Origin: Knoellia sp. S7-12
GTDB lineage: Bacteria; Actinomycetota; Actinomycetes; Actinomycetales; Dermatophilaceae
Direction: 5' to 3'
Assembly (NCBI RefSeq): GCF_040518285.1
Contig: NZ_CP155449.1
Coordinates: 744,001-808,000 of the forward strand
DNA: 64,000 nucleotides
Numbering within the stretch: position 1 is the first letter of the stretch; the number at the start of each line of letters is the position of its first letter. The notes under the pieces were generated by a model. The model was not told the DNA's origin. It searched no databases and saw only the letters and a list, made by a program, of their open reading frames with translations. Positions 43,380 through 53,570 of the stretch are shown in pieces. Made by a program: the position numbers and the translations under genes.

Positions 43380-44708
43380 CAGGTGGCGGTCCCGGTCTGC
43401 ATCGCGGTCGCGGTGCTGTGACACCGTCTGGTACAGATCGACCTCGTCGTCAACCGAGCTCTTGTGCTGACCCTGGCGACCGCGGTTGTCGCTGCCGGAT
43501 ACGTCAGCATCGTGGTCGCCGCGAGTCTCACGGTGATCGGGGGTGTGGCGGGCTTCTGGCCGTCGGTGGTGGTGACCGCGGTGGTCGCGGTGGCCCTCCA
43601 GCCGCTGCGAAGCAGGATCGTCAGGATTGCCGACCGACTGGCCTTCGGGGACGCTGCGGCACCCTACGAAGCCTTGGCCGACTTCAGTCGCCGGTTGGGC
43701 GAACGTCCCGACCCCGACGCCCTGCTCCCGGCGCTGTCGCAGGCTGCGGGGGTCGCTGTCAACGCGCACCACACGACCGTGCAGCTCCAGGTAGATCACG
43801 GACCCGATCGCGTTGCGCGGTGGGCACCCACACGCGCGGACGGCCATGGCCTCACCACTGAGGTTCCGATCCTCCACCGGGGCCAGCACCTCGGCAGCCT
43901 TACCGTGGTGATGCCGGCCGGACACCCCCTGCGGGCGCGGGAGCATCGGCTGCTCGCCGACCTGGCGGACCAAGCGGGCTTGGCGTTCCACAACGCCCAC
44001 TTGGCCACCCAACTGTCGGCGCAGGTGGAAGAAGTGCGGCAACACACCGTGCACCTCGCCGAGTCCCGGCAACGACTGATCACTGCGGCCGACGCGGTAC
44101 GCAGCCGACTCGAGCGCGCGATCTCTGCACAGGTGCTCATCCACCTCAGTCCGCTGCCGCACCGGCTGCGTCAACTGGCCGACGACCCACGCCAGGATGA
44201 GCCTGGACTGGCTCTCAGGCTCTCGCCGTTGGTGCAGTCACTGACCGCTGCGCTCGAGGGGCTCAGGGAGATCACGCGCGGGATCTTCCCCGCCCAGCTC
44301 ACCCGCTCCGGGCTCCCCTCAGCCGTGAGCTCCCTGCTCGCGCGCTCCAGCACTCCCGGAACCCTCATCCTCGTGGACGACGTCGCCAGCCACCGTTTCG
44401 ACCTGAGCATCGAGGCTGCGGCGTACTACTGCATCGCCGAGGGAGCACGCGAGCTCCGGCATCCCGTCGCCCGAATCCGCCTGATCGATGGCGACCTGGA
44501 CGTGGTGCTCACCGGCAACAACCCGGCACGGGCCCTCTCCGTGCCCCACATGCGAGACCGGGTGGACGCGGTGGGCGGATCCATCACTGTCCGATCAGGC
44601 AGTGACGACACCACCATCGAGGTCCGCATCCCTGTCGCCCTGCTGCCGGATACCGTGGTGACCGGCATCGCACCACCGGCGTTACCAGGCGCGCTCTCAG
44701 CTCCGTGA
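43380..44708 (+). pseudogene. decayed NarL-type sensor histidine kinase
   Basis: The protein open from GTG 43464 (414 residues) has the tail of a membrane sensor, a GAF-like region, a DHp-like helix and an HATPase-like end. Its homology continues upstream in the same frame (HRLVQIDLVVNRALV) across a single TGA at 43419-43421 to VPVCIAVAVL, so a CGA-to-TGA nonsense change is likely and further N-terminal helices are missing. The phospho-acceptor motif, normally ERDLHDG, reads ERAISAQ. The ATP-binding end is weak too. It overlaps the tail of the convergent receiver gene. Confidence 0.7.
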
Positions 44709-45081
44709 CCGGGACCAGGCCTCCGCCAGCCGTCGCGGGCCGAACGCCGACTTGGTCACGTACTCTTGTGCGCCGGACTCCGCCACGAACTGCTCGCCCG
44801 CGTCCTCGTCGTGCGTGGACACCAGCACGACCGCTGGCGGCGAGCTACGCGCGCGCAACCGCCGCGTCGCCTCCAGCCCGTCTATCCCGGGCAGGTTCAC
44901 GTCCATGATCACCAGGTCCGGGTTCACCACGTTCGCCAAGAGCCAGTGATTCTTCCCCGGTGAGGGCCTGATCCACCACTTCGAAGTTCGGTGTCGCGCC
45001 CACGACAGCCGCGAGGGCGCGCATGAAAGCCTTCTGGTCATCGACCAGCAACACTCGGACCTGATCCACCTGTCGACGCAC
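44697..45081 (-). pseudogene. frameshifted single-domain response regulator
   Basis: A receiver domain in two frames. The first half (VRVLLVDDQKAFMRALAAVV, then TGEESLAL) and the second (NPDLVIMDVNLPGIDGLEATRRL, VSTHDEDAGEQFV, VTKSAF) join perfectly if one base is removed near 44941. The acidic pocket, phospho-acceptor Asp and the Lys switch all remain visible. No DNA-binding domain follows. A sequencing error could cause the shift, but the adjoining kinase is also damaged, which favours real decay of the pair. Confidence 0.7.
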
Positions 45082-45557
45082 CTCCAGCCTCGAGTGTGTA
45101 CCAATGAAGCAGGCGGGTTGAAGGGGGTAGACCGCACGCTGACTGGGGGCCACCACTCAATGAGGAAGTCGAGTGGCGCCTCCAGCGCGGACGCGGACCC
45201 GCCGCGGATCAGGTCACCGCCGACGTGACTGGCGCGTACATGAACCAGTTGCGGGGTATGTAGAAGCCGACCGACAGTCCCACGTCGCGGTGAGAGGGTC
45301 GCCATCAGCTTCTAGATGTGTTCGGCCACCTTCGGGTTGGAATGTGGATTATCGAAGTCACACCCCCGGTGGTCCTCGTGTCCCCGCTCACGCTCGTCTC
45401 AATGCATGCTCGGCATTCTGCGAACAAGGCAGGCGGCGATGACCGGTTTTGCGGTGGCGGCCATCCTCGTCGTGCTGGTCACTATGACGGCCTCGGCCGC
45501 CTGTTCGGCAGTCCTCGGCCTCAGCATTGAAAGCTCCACGGGCCAACGGGCCGCGTT
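45082..45557. other. 476-base stretch without a supported gene
   Basis: The only candidate is a 49-codon frame at 45439-45588 with one hydrophobic helix (FAVAAILVVLVTMTASAACSAV), which overlaps the end of the XRE gene and lacks a good ribosome site. Nothing else is recognisable. Confidence 0.4.
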
Positions 45558-46142
45558 TCAGCGCTTGCGAGGCGCTGCGCGGACGTGAATGCGCTCACCC
45601 TGCCTACCGAGCAAGCTCAGGACCTCAACGGGTTGGTCGCCGGCCGCGCCGAACCAGTGAGGCAGATGGGTGTCGAATTCAGCAACTTCGCCCGGTCCCA
45701 TCGTGATGTCGTGATCGCCCAGGATGAGGCGCACCTGCCCGGCGAGGACGTACAGCCACTCGTAGCCTTCGTGGGTGCGCAGCTCCCGTTCGCCAGCCTC
45801 CGGGGGGATGACCGCCTTCCATGCCTGTATGCCGCCGGGTTGGCGGGTCAGCGGAACCACGGTGCGGCCGTTGCGCTTGCGAGGCGTGAAGCGAACCCGG
45901 GGGTCGCCGACCTGGGGGGCGCCGACCAGTTCGTCCAACGGGATCCTGTGCGCGGCGGCAATGGGCAGGAGCAGCTCGAGGCTGGGCTTGCGCTGCCCCG
46001 TCTCGAGCCGTGACAGAGTGCTCTTGGAGATGCCGGTTGCGGTCGCCAATTCCGTCAAGGTGATGTCCCGCTGAGCTCGGACCCGCCGGAGTCGGGGGCC
46101 GACGTCGGCCAGTGCAGTATTGATTGCCGACGTGCTGTCCAT
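45558..46142 (-). CDS. XRE-family regulator with cupin sensor domain
   Basis: A 194-residue regulator. Residues 15-70 are an HTH-XRE domain (ITLTELATATGISKSTLSRLETGQRKPS) and residues 105-190 a small cupin (HEGYEWLYVLAGQVRLILGD, then GPGEVAEFDTHLPHWF). This architecture is common in regulators that sense small metabolites or control efflux and amino-acid use. The ABC exporter operon ends just to its right on the same strand, so it could be co-regulated with it. Confidence 0.92.
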   Translation of the reverse strand: MDSTSAINTALADVGPRLRRVRAQRDITLTELATATGISKSTLSRLETGQRKPSLELLLPIAAAHRIPLDELVGAPQVGDPRVRFTPRKRNGRTVVPLTRQPGGIQAWKAVIPPEAGERELRTHEGYEWLYVLAGQVRLILGDHDITMGPGEVAEFDTHLPHWFGAAGDQPVEVLSLLGRQGERIHVRAAPRKR

Positions 46143-46220
46143 AGGGGCAGTTCACCATCGGTTCCCGGTCATGGCAATGCACATTGCCACAACCGGGACT
46201 CCGCGCCGAAGGTCATCGCC

Positions 46221-47039
46221 CTACTTCACCTCGGATCGGACGAGCGACCGCACGCCGAAAGCCAGGGGCACCACGAGCCAGACCAGGGTCGTGAGGGCGA
46301 GCTGGGCCCACTGCTCGCCGTGGAAGCCGCCTTGGAACAGGGCGTCCTGACTGAAGTTGGGGTCGACCCACGGCTGCAGGTCGGCGAACCACTTCTGGTT
46401 GAGGGCCAAAAAGGTCAGGAGTGTGGGGGCGACGAAGGCGTAGATGAGATAGGCGACAAGCGCCGCAGTGGAGCTCCGGATGAGGACGCCGAGCATGAAG
46501 CCGACCATGAGCAGCAGGGTGTTTCCGGCGACCATGCACAGCACATCGACCACACCGTGGTCCCACACGGTGGGCACGCCGTGGATGGCTGATCCGATCA
46601 CGTTGCCGACGGCGCCGACGGGAAAGGCGACGAGCATGGAGACGACGGCGATGGTCACGGCGGCGATGGCCTTGCCGAGCAGGATTCGCGTGCGGTGGGG
46701 GACGAGGGTGAACGTCGTCAGGCCGCTGCGCTGGCTCCACTCGGCCGTGACCGAGAGGATGGCGATCATCGGCAGGATGACCGACATGGGGAAGCCGATG
46801 GCCAAGGTGAACGTGCTGTAGGTGAACTGGTTGGTGGGGGCGAACGCGATGACGGCGCCGGTGGCCAGCAGAGAAGTTATGCCGATGCTGGCCAGCAGCC
46901 AGAATCCCGCTCTCGTGTCCAGGGACTTGCGCAGCTCGACTCGGGCAATCCGGGACAGCGGGATGTGCACGGGGGATTCCTGGCGGACCCTCGGTGGTGT
47001 CGTCGGGATCGTCTGTTGCGGTGGGGCGATGGTGGTCAT
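46221..47039 (-). CDS. ABC-2-type exporter permease
   Basis: A 272-residue membrane protein with about six helices. The pre-helical segment RIARVELRKSLDTRAGFWL is typical of ABC-2 permeases of drug or antimicrobial-peptide exporters. It is translationally coupled to the ATPase gene upstream (ATGA at 47036-47039 on the minus strand). The cargo is unknown. Confidence 0.88.
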   Translation of the reverse strand: MTTIAPPQQTIPTTPPRVRQESPVHIPLSRIARVELRKSLDTRAGFWLLASIGITSLLATGAVIAFAPTNQFTYSTFTLAIGFPMSVILPMIAILSVTAEWSQRSGLTTFTLVPHRTRILLGKAIAAVTIAVVSMLVAFPVGAVGNVIGSAIHGVPTVWDHGVVDVLCMVAGNTLLLMVGFMLGVLIRSSTAALVAYLIYAFVAPTLLTFLALNQKWFADLQPWVDPNFSQDALFQGGFHGEQWAQLALTTLVWLVVPLAFGVRSLVRSEVK

Positions 47040-47950
47040 CAGGCTGCGCTTTCTCGTTGGGTGTCTGCGGTGAGCTCGAGGAACATCTCCTCCAGCCCGG
47101 CACCTTCCGCTGGCCGGAGCCCGAGGAGGGCGACGTCGGCTTCGTGCGCGAGCCGACCGACCAGCTCCGGGTCGGCGTCGACGCGCAGGGTGACGGCACC
47201 GGCATACGGGGTGCCGTGGTCGGTGAACGTGACGCCGGCGGCGTCGAGCCCGGCGACCAGCGGCCCACGGTTGCGGGTCTGGACCAAGGTGCCGGTGCCT
47301 GCGAGGAGGTCCGCCTTGGTGCCTTTGGCCACGATGCGGCCGTGTCCGATGACGACGATGTCGTCGGCGATGACCTCGATCTCGTGGAGCAGGTGGGAGG
47401 ACAGCAGAACGGTTCCCCCGCGGTCGGCATACCCACGCAGCAGGTCACGCATCCAGCGGATGCCGCCGGGATCGAGCCCGTTGGCGGGTTCGTCGAGGAT
47501 GAGGATCTGAGGGTCGCCGATCAGGGCCGTCGCGATACCGAGGCGCTGCCGCATACCCAGCGAGTACTCGCGGACACGGCGGGTCGACTCTGTGGAGGTC
47601 AGGCTGACCAGGTCGAGCATCTCGTCGACCCGGCCACCAGGCAGGCCCATCATCTGTTGGCTCAGCGTCAGGATCTCGCGGCCCGTGCGGCCGGCATGCT
47701 GCGCGGACGCGTCCAGCAGCACTCCCACCTCGAGTCCCGGGTTGGGCAGGTCGGCGAACCTGCGCCCCAGGACCGTGGCGGTGCCGGACGTTGGCCGGGT
47801 AAGTCCGACCATGATCCGCATGCTGGTGGACTTCCCGGCCCCGTTGGGGCCAAGAAACCCAGTGACTCGGCCGGGTGAGGCGGTGAATGTGACGTCGTCG
47901 ACGGCGAGGGTGGGACCGTACTTCTTGGTGAGTCCTTCGACGGTGATCAT
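47039..47950 (-). CDS. ABC exporter ATP-binding protein
   Basis: A 303-residue ATPase with Walker A GPNGAGKST, signature YSLGMRQRLG, Walker B ILILDEPANGLD and H-loop LLSSHLLHE, typical of CcmA/DrrA-type exporters. The C-terminal 80 residues form a small regulatory domain. ATG 47950 is preferred; the frame continues to 48142, but the extra part is unlike the family. Confidence 0.93.
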   Translation of the reverse strand: MITVEGLTKKYGPTLAVDDVTFTASPGRVTGFLGPNGAGKSTSMRIMVGLTRPTSGTATVLGRRFADLPNPGLEVGVLLDASAQHAGRTGREILTLSQQMMGLPGGRVDEMLDLVSLTSTESTRRVREYSLGMRQRLGIATALIGDPQILILDEPANGLDPGGIRWMRDLLRGYADRGGTVLLSSHLLHEIEVIADDIVVIGHGRIVAKGTKADLLAGTGTLVQTRNRGPLVAGLDAAGVTFTDHGTPYAGAVTLRVDADPELVGRLAHEADVALLGLRPAEGAGLEEMFLELTADTQRESAA

Positions 47951-48021
47951 GGGGTGGCTCCTGTCGGCTGAGGGATTGAGTGGGTGCAGGGGTGTGAAGC
48001 CGGAGAGCTGCCTTGCGTTGA

Positions 48022-48780
48022 TCAGCTGGCGCTGGCGGGTGCGGCAGCGGTCCGCGGTGAGGGCTTGAATCCCTTGGCCACCAGGTAGAACCCGAGTGAG
48101 AGCTCCCAGATGAAGATGAGGGCTCCGCCGGGGGCGAACCACACCGAACCCTGTTCGGTGAGCCCGAGGATGACGGCGACGGTGACGGCGAGCAGGGGCA
48201 CCACGGCGAGGAGTCCCATCGTCGGGAGGATGCGCGGCACGAGCCGTGAGCGATACAGAATGGTGCCGATCATCGTTGCGTTGAGGGCTGCAGACATGTT
48301 GGGCCCGAACTGGAACGTGTAGTCACGTACGGCGACGAGGGCGTGGCCGGTGGTCACCAAGGACGTCTGGTCCGTGCCTGCGGTCTCACCGGCCTGCCGG
48401 AGGGTGACGACGGCGAGCAGGCTGATGACCCCCGTCATGATGACGGCTGCCTCGAAGATGCGGGTCGTGACGAAGCCCAGCGCGAGGGACTCGTGCAGGC
48501 GCCGGGCGACGGGGTAGAAGGCGACTGCGCTACCGATGCAGGCCAGGGCGTTGACCGTCTCGAGCAGGGCGCCGATGACCACGCGGGTGTCCTCGCCGGA
48601 GCTGACGATGTAGTTGGGGTCGTCCAGTATCGGGCTGAAGAAGTAGAACGCGGCTGGGATGGATGACGCGAACGTGATCAGGTAGAACAGCCCCGTCGCG
48701 AACGCGTACTTGCGGGTCCAGTCACCCGCTGCCGCAGGCGCGGTGGTGGTCGTGGTGGGCGTAGTGGTCGTGGTGGCCAT
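48022..48780 (-). CDS. DUF4386-family membrane protein
   Basis: A 252-residue protein with about six hydrophobic helices. The opening YAFATGLFYLITFASSIPAAFYFFSPIL and RDYTFQFGPNMSAALNA mark the DUF4386 family, whose function is unknown. The first 18 residues are almost all Thr and Pro. The next gene upstream ends 2 bases before its start, so the two are one unit. Confidence 0.82.
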   Translation of the reverse strand: MATTTTTPTTTTTAPAAAGDWTRKYAFATGLFYLITFASSIPAAFYFFSPILDDPNYIVSSGEDTRVVIGALLETVNALACIGSAVAFYPVARRLHESLALGFVTTRIFEAAVIMTGVISLLAVVTLRQAGETAGTDQTSLVTTGHALVAVRDYTFQFGPNMSAALNATMIGTILYRSRLVPRILPTMGLLAVVPLLAVTVAVILGLTEQGSVWFAPGGALIFIWELSLGFYLVAKGFKPSPRTAAAPASAS

Positions 48781-48781
48781 G

Positions 48782-49096
48782 TCAGTCTCCTTGGGGTGTG
48801 TTTGTGGTTGTCGGTGAGGTTGCGCGAGGGGTGTTGAGAGGGCTGGCAGATGGTGACTGCGTCTCCGTGTCGAGCTGCGTGACCGACAGCAGTGGGAGGC
48901 CAATGTCACGCAGCTTGGACAGGAGTCCGTGGAGGGCGGCCTGGTCGACGACGGGACCCTTGAGCACGGTGGTGCCGTCGGGGTCAGTGGACAGGGCCAT
49001 CCCCTCGAACAAGGTGGCCCACCGTGAGCCGAGGTGCCCCTGGATACGGATCTCGTACCGCGCCCCGTCGTGCTGGCCGGCTGTGGTCTCATGCAT
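48782..49096 (-). CDS. hypothetical protein preceding DUF4386 gene
   Basis: A 104-residue soluble protein. The sequence RYEIRIQGHLGSRWATLFEGMALSTDPDGTTVLKGPVVDQAALHGLLSKL looks like a compact alpha/beta domain; the C-terminal 25 residues are Ser/Thr/Pro-rich. I recognise it as a type of small protein often found beside DUF4386 or LuxR genes, without known function. Confidence 0.65.
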   Translation of the reverse strand: MHETTAGQHDGARYEIRIQGHLGSRWATLFEGMALSTDPDGTTVLKGPVVDQAALHGLLSKLRDIGLPLLSVTQLDTETQSPSASPLNTPRATSPTTTNTPQGD

Positions 49097-49262
49097 CGGT
49101 GGCTCCTGTCATCCCGGTCCCGCTGGGGCTCCCGTAGTTCGGAGCTTGTGGTGCGGTTGACTGAAATGTAGGAACCGATGTGGTGAGCGCGCGTCAGCAC
49201 ATGTAGTGAGCAGTGTGGTGATTCGTGCGAAGCGGGTCAGGTCGCCGTCGCGGTCTGGTGTG

Positions 49263-52043
49263 TCAGGGCCGCGAGGTTGAAGGCAGGAGACCCAGCTCCC
49301 GTGCTCGGGTGACAGCTGCGCGTCGGCTGTTCGCGCCGAGCTTGGCGTAGATGTGATGGGTGTGCGTGCGCACCGTGTGCAGCGACACGACGAGGTGGCG
49401 CGCGATGGCGGGTCCGTCAAGATCCGTGGACAGCAGCCGGAGGACCTCGAGCTCGCGCTCACTCAACTGCTCGACGAGGTGTGGGACGTGACGGTCAACG
49501 TGTGCAGGCCGCTCGGCGGGGCCACTGGCCGGCGCCGTTTGCCTGCACGCGTCGAGCAGCCGCTGGACGTAAGCAGATCCGCCGTGCTGGGCGAGTGTGG
49601 CCTCCAGCAGCACCGCCATGGCAGGGCCCTCGCCGACGAAGACGCGGACGTAACCCTCGGGTTCAGCCAGACCCAGCGCACGCCCAAGATCAACCAGGCC
49701 GCCGGCGGTGTCAGCGTCCGCCTGTCGGGCAAGCGCCTGCAGGATGAGGACCTCGATGGCAGTGCCAGTGCGGCCGCCCGACTCTGCGGCGTCCAGCAAC
49801 CTCTGCAGCAGATCGGTGGCCTCACGCAGGGAGGCCTTGTCGCCGTCGCTGGTATGCCGGGCTAGCAAGATGCGCGCGAGAGTGACGTGCTCGTACTCGC
49901 GCAGATACGTCAGGTCGTCGTCCGCGGTCAGACCATGCTCCCTCGCCCAGGTGAGCGGTTCATCGAGGTACCCGTGGGCGGTGAGCACGCGCGCTCGGAC
50001 CGCAGCGACCGGGCGCACATCCGGCAAGAAGTCGCCCGTGTAGACCGCTTGCGCTTCGTCGAGCAGCTCCAGCGCGCCCGGAAGATCTCCCCGCGCGTCC
50101 TTGAGGCGCGCCATGGCGACACGCCACCGGTATGGATTCTGCGGTAGGCCGGCGCGGTCACCGAGCTCTTGACTGCGCGACAGATGTCCGAGGGCTGTCG
50201 TCAAGTCGCCTCGTTCGTAGGCAACCTGGCTCAGGCCCACGTGCATGTCTGCGGTGCCTGGCAGTACCCCACCCTGCGGCTCCGGTTGGCCAGCAGCCAA
50301 CCCCAGGGCGCGCTCATACGTGGCCAGGCCGTCGCCGAGGCGACCTTGCGTCAAACGGATGTCCGCCAGGGGGATCGAACACCCGAGGATGTCCGCGATG
50401 TGGCCGATCCGCTGCATCCTCTCCACGCAGTCCGAGTAGGAGAGGTGGGCTGCCTCGAGGTCACCGTCACTCCAGGACGCCAGCCCGGACAGAGCCGAGG
50501 CGCCCGCCCGGACCAGCTCGTCACCGTCAGCGGCCAGAGCCATGGCCTGCTGCGCATGCTTGACGGTGCTGGGGACGTCGCCTCGATGCAGGGCCAGTGC
50601 GGCTCGGTACATCGCGATGGTGCCCGGGAGTCCGGCAAGCTGCTCAGGGTCGGTCACGACCAACGGCCTCAACGGACCCGAGAGCTCACGTGTCGTCCGC
50701 CTGGTGAGGCTGTCGAGGCACCGCTCGGCATCGTCAAGGCGTTGCCGGACGCCGTCGAACTCCCCTGCGGACATCAGCGCTCCGACGAAAAGGACGGCGA
50801 GCACTGGCCTTGCTCGAACCACGGCGTCGGGGATGACGTCGACCCATCCACGGACGATTCCATCCTGGCGGGTGCGTTGAAGGGTGGGGATGGCCGCCTC
50901 AACCAGAACCGCGGCACGATTGACGTCCCCGGCGGCCAGGGCGTGCCGGACGGATGCCGGCGCCTCATCCTGCTCCTCGTACCACTGGCTCGCCCGGCGA
51001 TGCAGGGATGGCACCGCGCCAGGTTGCTCATCGCCCAGATGGCTGCGTAGGACATCGGCGAACAGGTGGTGGTAGCGGTACCAGTGGCGCCGCTCGTCGA
51101 GCGGGACAACGAAGAGGTTGGAGCGCTCCAAGATCTCGAGCATCGCCTTACCGCCCCGGTGTCCCGTGACGGCGTCGCACAGGGGACCGCACAACCTGTC
51201 CAGGACCGAAGTGTCGATAAGAAAACTGCGCACGTGGTCGGGTTGTCGGGCCAACACTTCCTCTACGAGGTAGTCGACGATGTAGCGGTCGTCCCCGGCG
51301 AATCCGGCGATGAACCGGCTGACGTCATCTCGTCCCTGCATGGACAACGCTGCCAGTTGGAGCGCCGCAATCCATCCTTCGGTGCGGACCTCGAGGGTCG
51401 CGATGTCAGCGTTCGCCAGACTGAGCCCAGCGACATTGTCGAGGTATTGAGCAACCTCCTCTGGCGTGAAGCGCAGGTCGCCGGCACGGATTTCGACCAA
51501 TTCACCCCGGGCGCGTAGGCGAGGAAGCGGCAGGGTCGGATCGGCGCGCGTGCTGATGACCAGGTGCACGTTCGGGGGAAGGTGCTCGAGCAGAAACGTC
51601 ATGCCCGCTGCGATGTCGGGCCCGTCGACCTGGTGGTAGTCATCAAGCACCAGATGGATCTCGCTTCTCACGCAGGAGAGCTCGTTGACGATAGTGGTCA
51701 GGACCGTCTGGACCTGTGGCTGCGGCGAGGCCAGTTGGGAAAGCGCGTCGTCGACGAGTCCGGGAACCACCTTGGCCAAGGTGGCGGTCACGTACCTCCA
51801 GAAGGTCGTCGGCTGACCGTCATGCTCCTCCAGGGACAGCCACGCCACCAACCGGTTCCCGGACTGCGGTTCGGCCAGCCACGATGCGAGTGCGGTGGTT
51901 TTGCCGAAGCCAGCGGGTGCGGAGATGAGTGTCAGCTTGGCCGCTGAGCCACGGCGCAGGTGTGCATCCAGGCGGGCGCGTGGGACGGCGCCCCCACGCA
52001 CACCGGGGATGAAGAGCTTGGTCTCGACCAGAGGGCTTGCCAT
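49263..52043 (-). CDS. MalT-like LuxR-family ATP-dependent transcriptional regulator
   Basis: A 926-residue STAND-type regulator. The N-terminal MASPLVETKLFIPGVRGGAVPR and Walker A SAPAGFGKTT (near residue 40) are followed by an NB-ARC-like region with LVLDDYHQVDG, a long TPR-like helical region from about 400 to 830, and a C-terminal LuxR HTH (LSERELEVLRLLSTDLDGPAIARHLVVSLHTVRTHTHHIYAKLG, in which contact helices are intact). ATG 52043 matches the family start. It probably controls the DUF4386 unit and/or the exporter. Confidence 0.93.
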   Translation of the reverse strand: MASPLVETKLFIPGVRGGAVPRARLDAHLRRGSAAKLTLISAPAGFGKTTALASWLAEPQSGNRLVAWLSLEEHDGQPTTFWRYVTATLAKVVPGLVDDALSQLASPQPQVQTVLTTIVNELSCVRSEIHLVLDDYHQVDGPDIAAGMTFLLEHLPPNVHLVISTRADPTLPLPRLRARGELVEIRAGDLRFTPEEVAQYLDNVAGLSLANADIATLEVRTEGWIAALQLAALSMQGRDDVSRFIAGFAGDDRYIVDYLVEEVLARQPDHVRSFLIDTSVLDRLCGPLCDAVTGHRGGKAMLEILERSNLFVVPLDERRHWYRYHHLFADVLRSHLGDEQPGAVPSLHRRASQWYEEQDEAPASVRHALAAGDVNRAAVLVEAAIPTLQRTRQDGIVRGWVDVIPDAVVRARPVLAVLFVGALMSAGEFDGVRQRLDDAERCLDSLTRRTTRELSGPLRPLVVTDPEQLAGLPGTIAMYRAALALHRGDVPSTVKHAQQAMALAADGDELVRAGASALSGLASWSDGDLEAAHLSYSDCVERMQRIGHIADILGCSIPLADIRLTQGRLGDGLATYERALGLAAGQPEPQGGVLPGTADMHVGLSQVAYERGDLTTALGHLSRSQELGDRAGLPQNPYRWRVAMARLKDARGDLPGALELLDEAQAVYTGDFLPDVRPVAAVRARVLTAHGYLDEPLTWAREHGLTADDDLTYLREYEHVTLARILLARHTSDGDKASLREATDLLQRLLDAAESGGRTGTAIEVLILQALARQADADTAGGLVDLGRALGLAEPEGYVRVFVGEGPAMAVLLEATLAQHGGSAYVQRLLDACRQTAPASGPAERPAHVDRHVPHLVEQLSERELEVLRLLSTDLDGPAIARHLVVSLHTVRTHTHHIYAKLGANSRRAAVTRARELGLLPSTSRP

Positions 52044-52113
52044 GACCACTCCCGTCGTGAGCCCTTGATGAGGGATGCGCACGAGACTAGGGCACACGGT
52101 CACCCCCGAGGAT

Positions 52114-52395
52114 CTATCCCGCGGACGAGCCAGTGATGAGGCGCACCCGCACCTTGTGCAGCTGGGGCAACAGCCCATAGATCACGATGGGTACTGCAAG
52201 GGTGGCCAGGACGAGAGTGCGAACGACGGTTGGCACGCTGACCAGCCAACTGCCCAGCGCCAGGTTGAGGATGCTCAGGGTGGGAAAGACCGCCACCCAG
52301 ATCATCAGTGCGAGCTGGTGTTTTGTGGGCGGCCCGACCCGCGGTTGCGTCTGCGCGTCGGGCGCCGGGGTGGACGGGGGTGCGGGGTTGGCCAT
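52114..52395 (-). CDS. small two-helix membrane protein
   Basis: A 93-residue protein. A Pro/Thr-rich start of 23 residues precedes two hydrophobic helices (LALMIWVAVFPTLSILNLALGSWL and TLVLATLAVPIVIYGLL) and a short basic tail. Function unknown. It is probably co-transcribed with the oxidoreductase 48 bases upstream. Confidence 0.7.
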   Translation of the reverse strand: MANPAPPSTPAPDAQTQPRVGPPTKHQLALMIWVAVFPTLSILNLALGSWLVSVPTVVRTLVLATLAVPIVIYGLLPQLHKVRVRLITGSSAG

Positions 52396-52443
52396 GTTTT
52401 GCTCCTTGGGACTGATGGGGAAAGGGACGTGTGGTCGGTGACG

Positions 52444-53367
52444 TCAGAGGTGGAAGGCGCGGACAGCCTCTTGGACGTCCTCGTCGACCAGGTCCGCGTT
52501 GATGGCGATGCCGGCTGCGGAGCCTTCGCCGGCGGCGGTGATGACCTGTGCGCGAGGGTTGGTGATGTTGCCCGCCACCCAGAGGCCGGAGACGCTGGTG
52601 GCACCGTGGGCGCCGGTGACGACGAAGCCCTGCTCGTCCATGTCGGCGCCCACCCCGACCAGCAGGTCGTTGTTCGGGACGAATCGTGGTGGTACGAAAA
52701 GCGCGTCGCGCGCAACGGACTGAGCGTCGGTGAGCCTTACAGCTGTGAGGCGGTCGTCCTCGACCCGGATCTCGGCGACCTCCCCTTCGACGATGCCGAC
52801 GGCCCGCGCTACTAGCTGCGAACGGTTCGGTGTGGTCAGGGTGTCGGCGGGCGCGAACAGGACGACGTCGTCGGCCCACTGCCGCACGATCTGGGTGTAG
52901 CGGACCGTCTCCGGGCCGTTCCACAGAACGCCGAGCCGACGATCGCGGACCTCCCACCCGTGGCAGTACGGGCAGTGCAGGACATCGCGTGCCCACCGAT
53001 CGGCCAGGCCAGGGATCTCGGGGAGCTCGTCGCGCAGCCCGGTCGCGATGAGAAGGCGTCGTGCGAGGACCCTGGTGCCGTCCCCGAGCAGGACCCAGAA
53101 CCTGGTCGTGCCGCACGGAACGACTCCGGTCACGACGCCGTCTCGGAGCCCCCCGCCATACCCAGCCACCTCCTTGCGGCCAGCCTCCACCAACTCGCCA
53201 GGCGGCATACCGTCACGCGAGAGAAACCCGTGCATGTGGGCCGCCGGCGCGTTGCGAGGGGAGCCGGAGTCGACCACGAGGACCTTGCGGCGCGCTCTGG
53301 ACAGAACCAGGGCTGCGGACAGTCCGGCGGCACCGCCACCGATCACCACTACGTCGAAATCGCTCAT
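52444..53367 (-). CDS. thioredoxin-reductase-like FAD/NAD(P)-dependent oxidoreductase
   Basis: A 307-residue flavoprotein. The FAD fold VVVIGGGAAGLSAALVLSRARRKVLVVD opens the protein, the redox-active CPYCHG lies near residue 135, and GLWVAGNITNP closes the FAD site. Family members reduce thioredoxin or small disulfides, but several in actinobacteria have other electron acceptors. ATG 53367 fits the fold; GTG 53382 would add five residues. Confidence 0.88.
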   Translation of the reverse strand: MSDFDVVVIGGGAAGLSAALVLSRARRKVLVVDSGSPRNAPAAHMHGFLSRDGMPPGELVEAGRKEVAGYGGGLRDGVVTGVVPCGTTRFWVLLGDGTRVLARRLLIATGLRDELPEIPGLADRWARDVLHCPYCHGWEVRDRRLGVLWNGPETVRYTQIVRQWADDVVLFAPADTLTTPNRSQLVARAVGIVEGEVAEIRVEDDRLTAVRLTDAQSVARDALFVPPRFVPNNDLLVGVGADMDEQGFVVTGAHGATSVSGLWVAGNITNPRAQVITAAGEGSAAGIAINADLVDEDVQEAVRAFHL

Positions 53368-53570
53368 GCCGCAAGGGTGCACTCACGAGCGCAAACTGGC
53401 GCGAATCGTTGCCGTTCCCGGGAAATCGCTCCGTTGCGGTGGGCAGTACCACCCGTTCTGCCGCACTTCGAGCCGGCGAGGACACTACTGCGAAACGGCC
53501 CGGCCGGGTAGCGGGGTCGGAGCACACTGGGTGCATCGACCCGACCCAATCCGACAGCACCGCCGCTGGC

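Noticed and set aside
45439..45588. 49-codon membrane peptide gene
   Set aside because: No ribosome site, overlaps the XRE gene end, and no family; kept only as a note.
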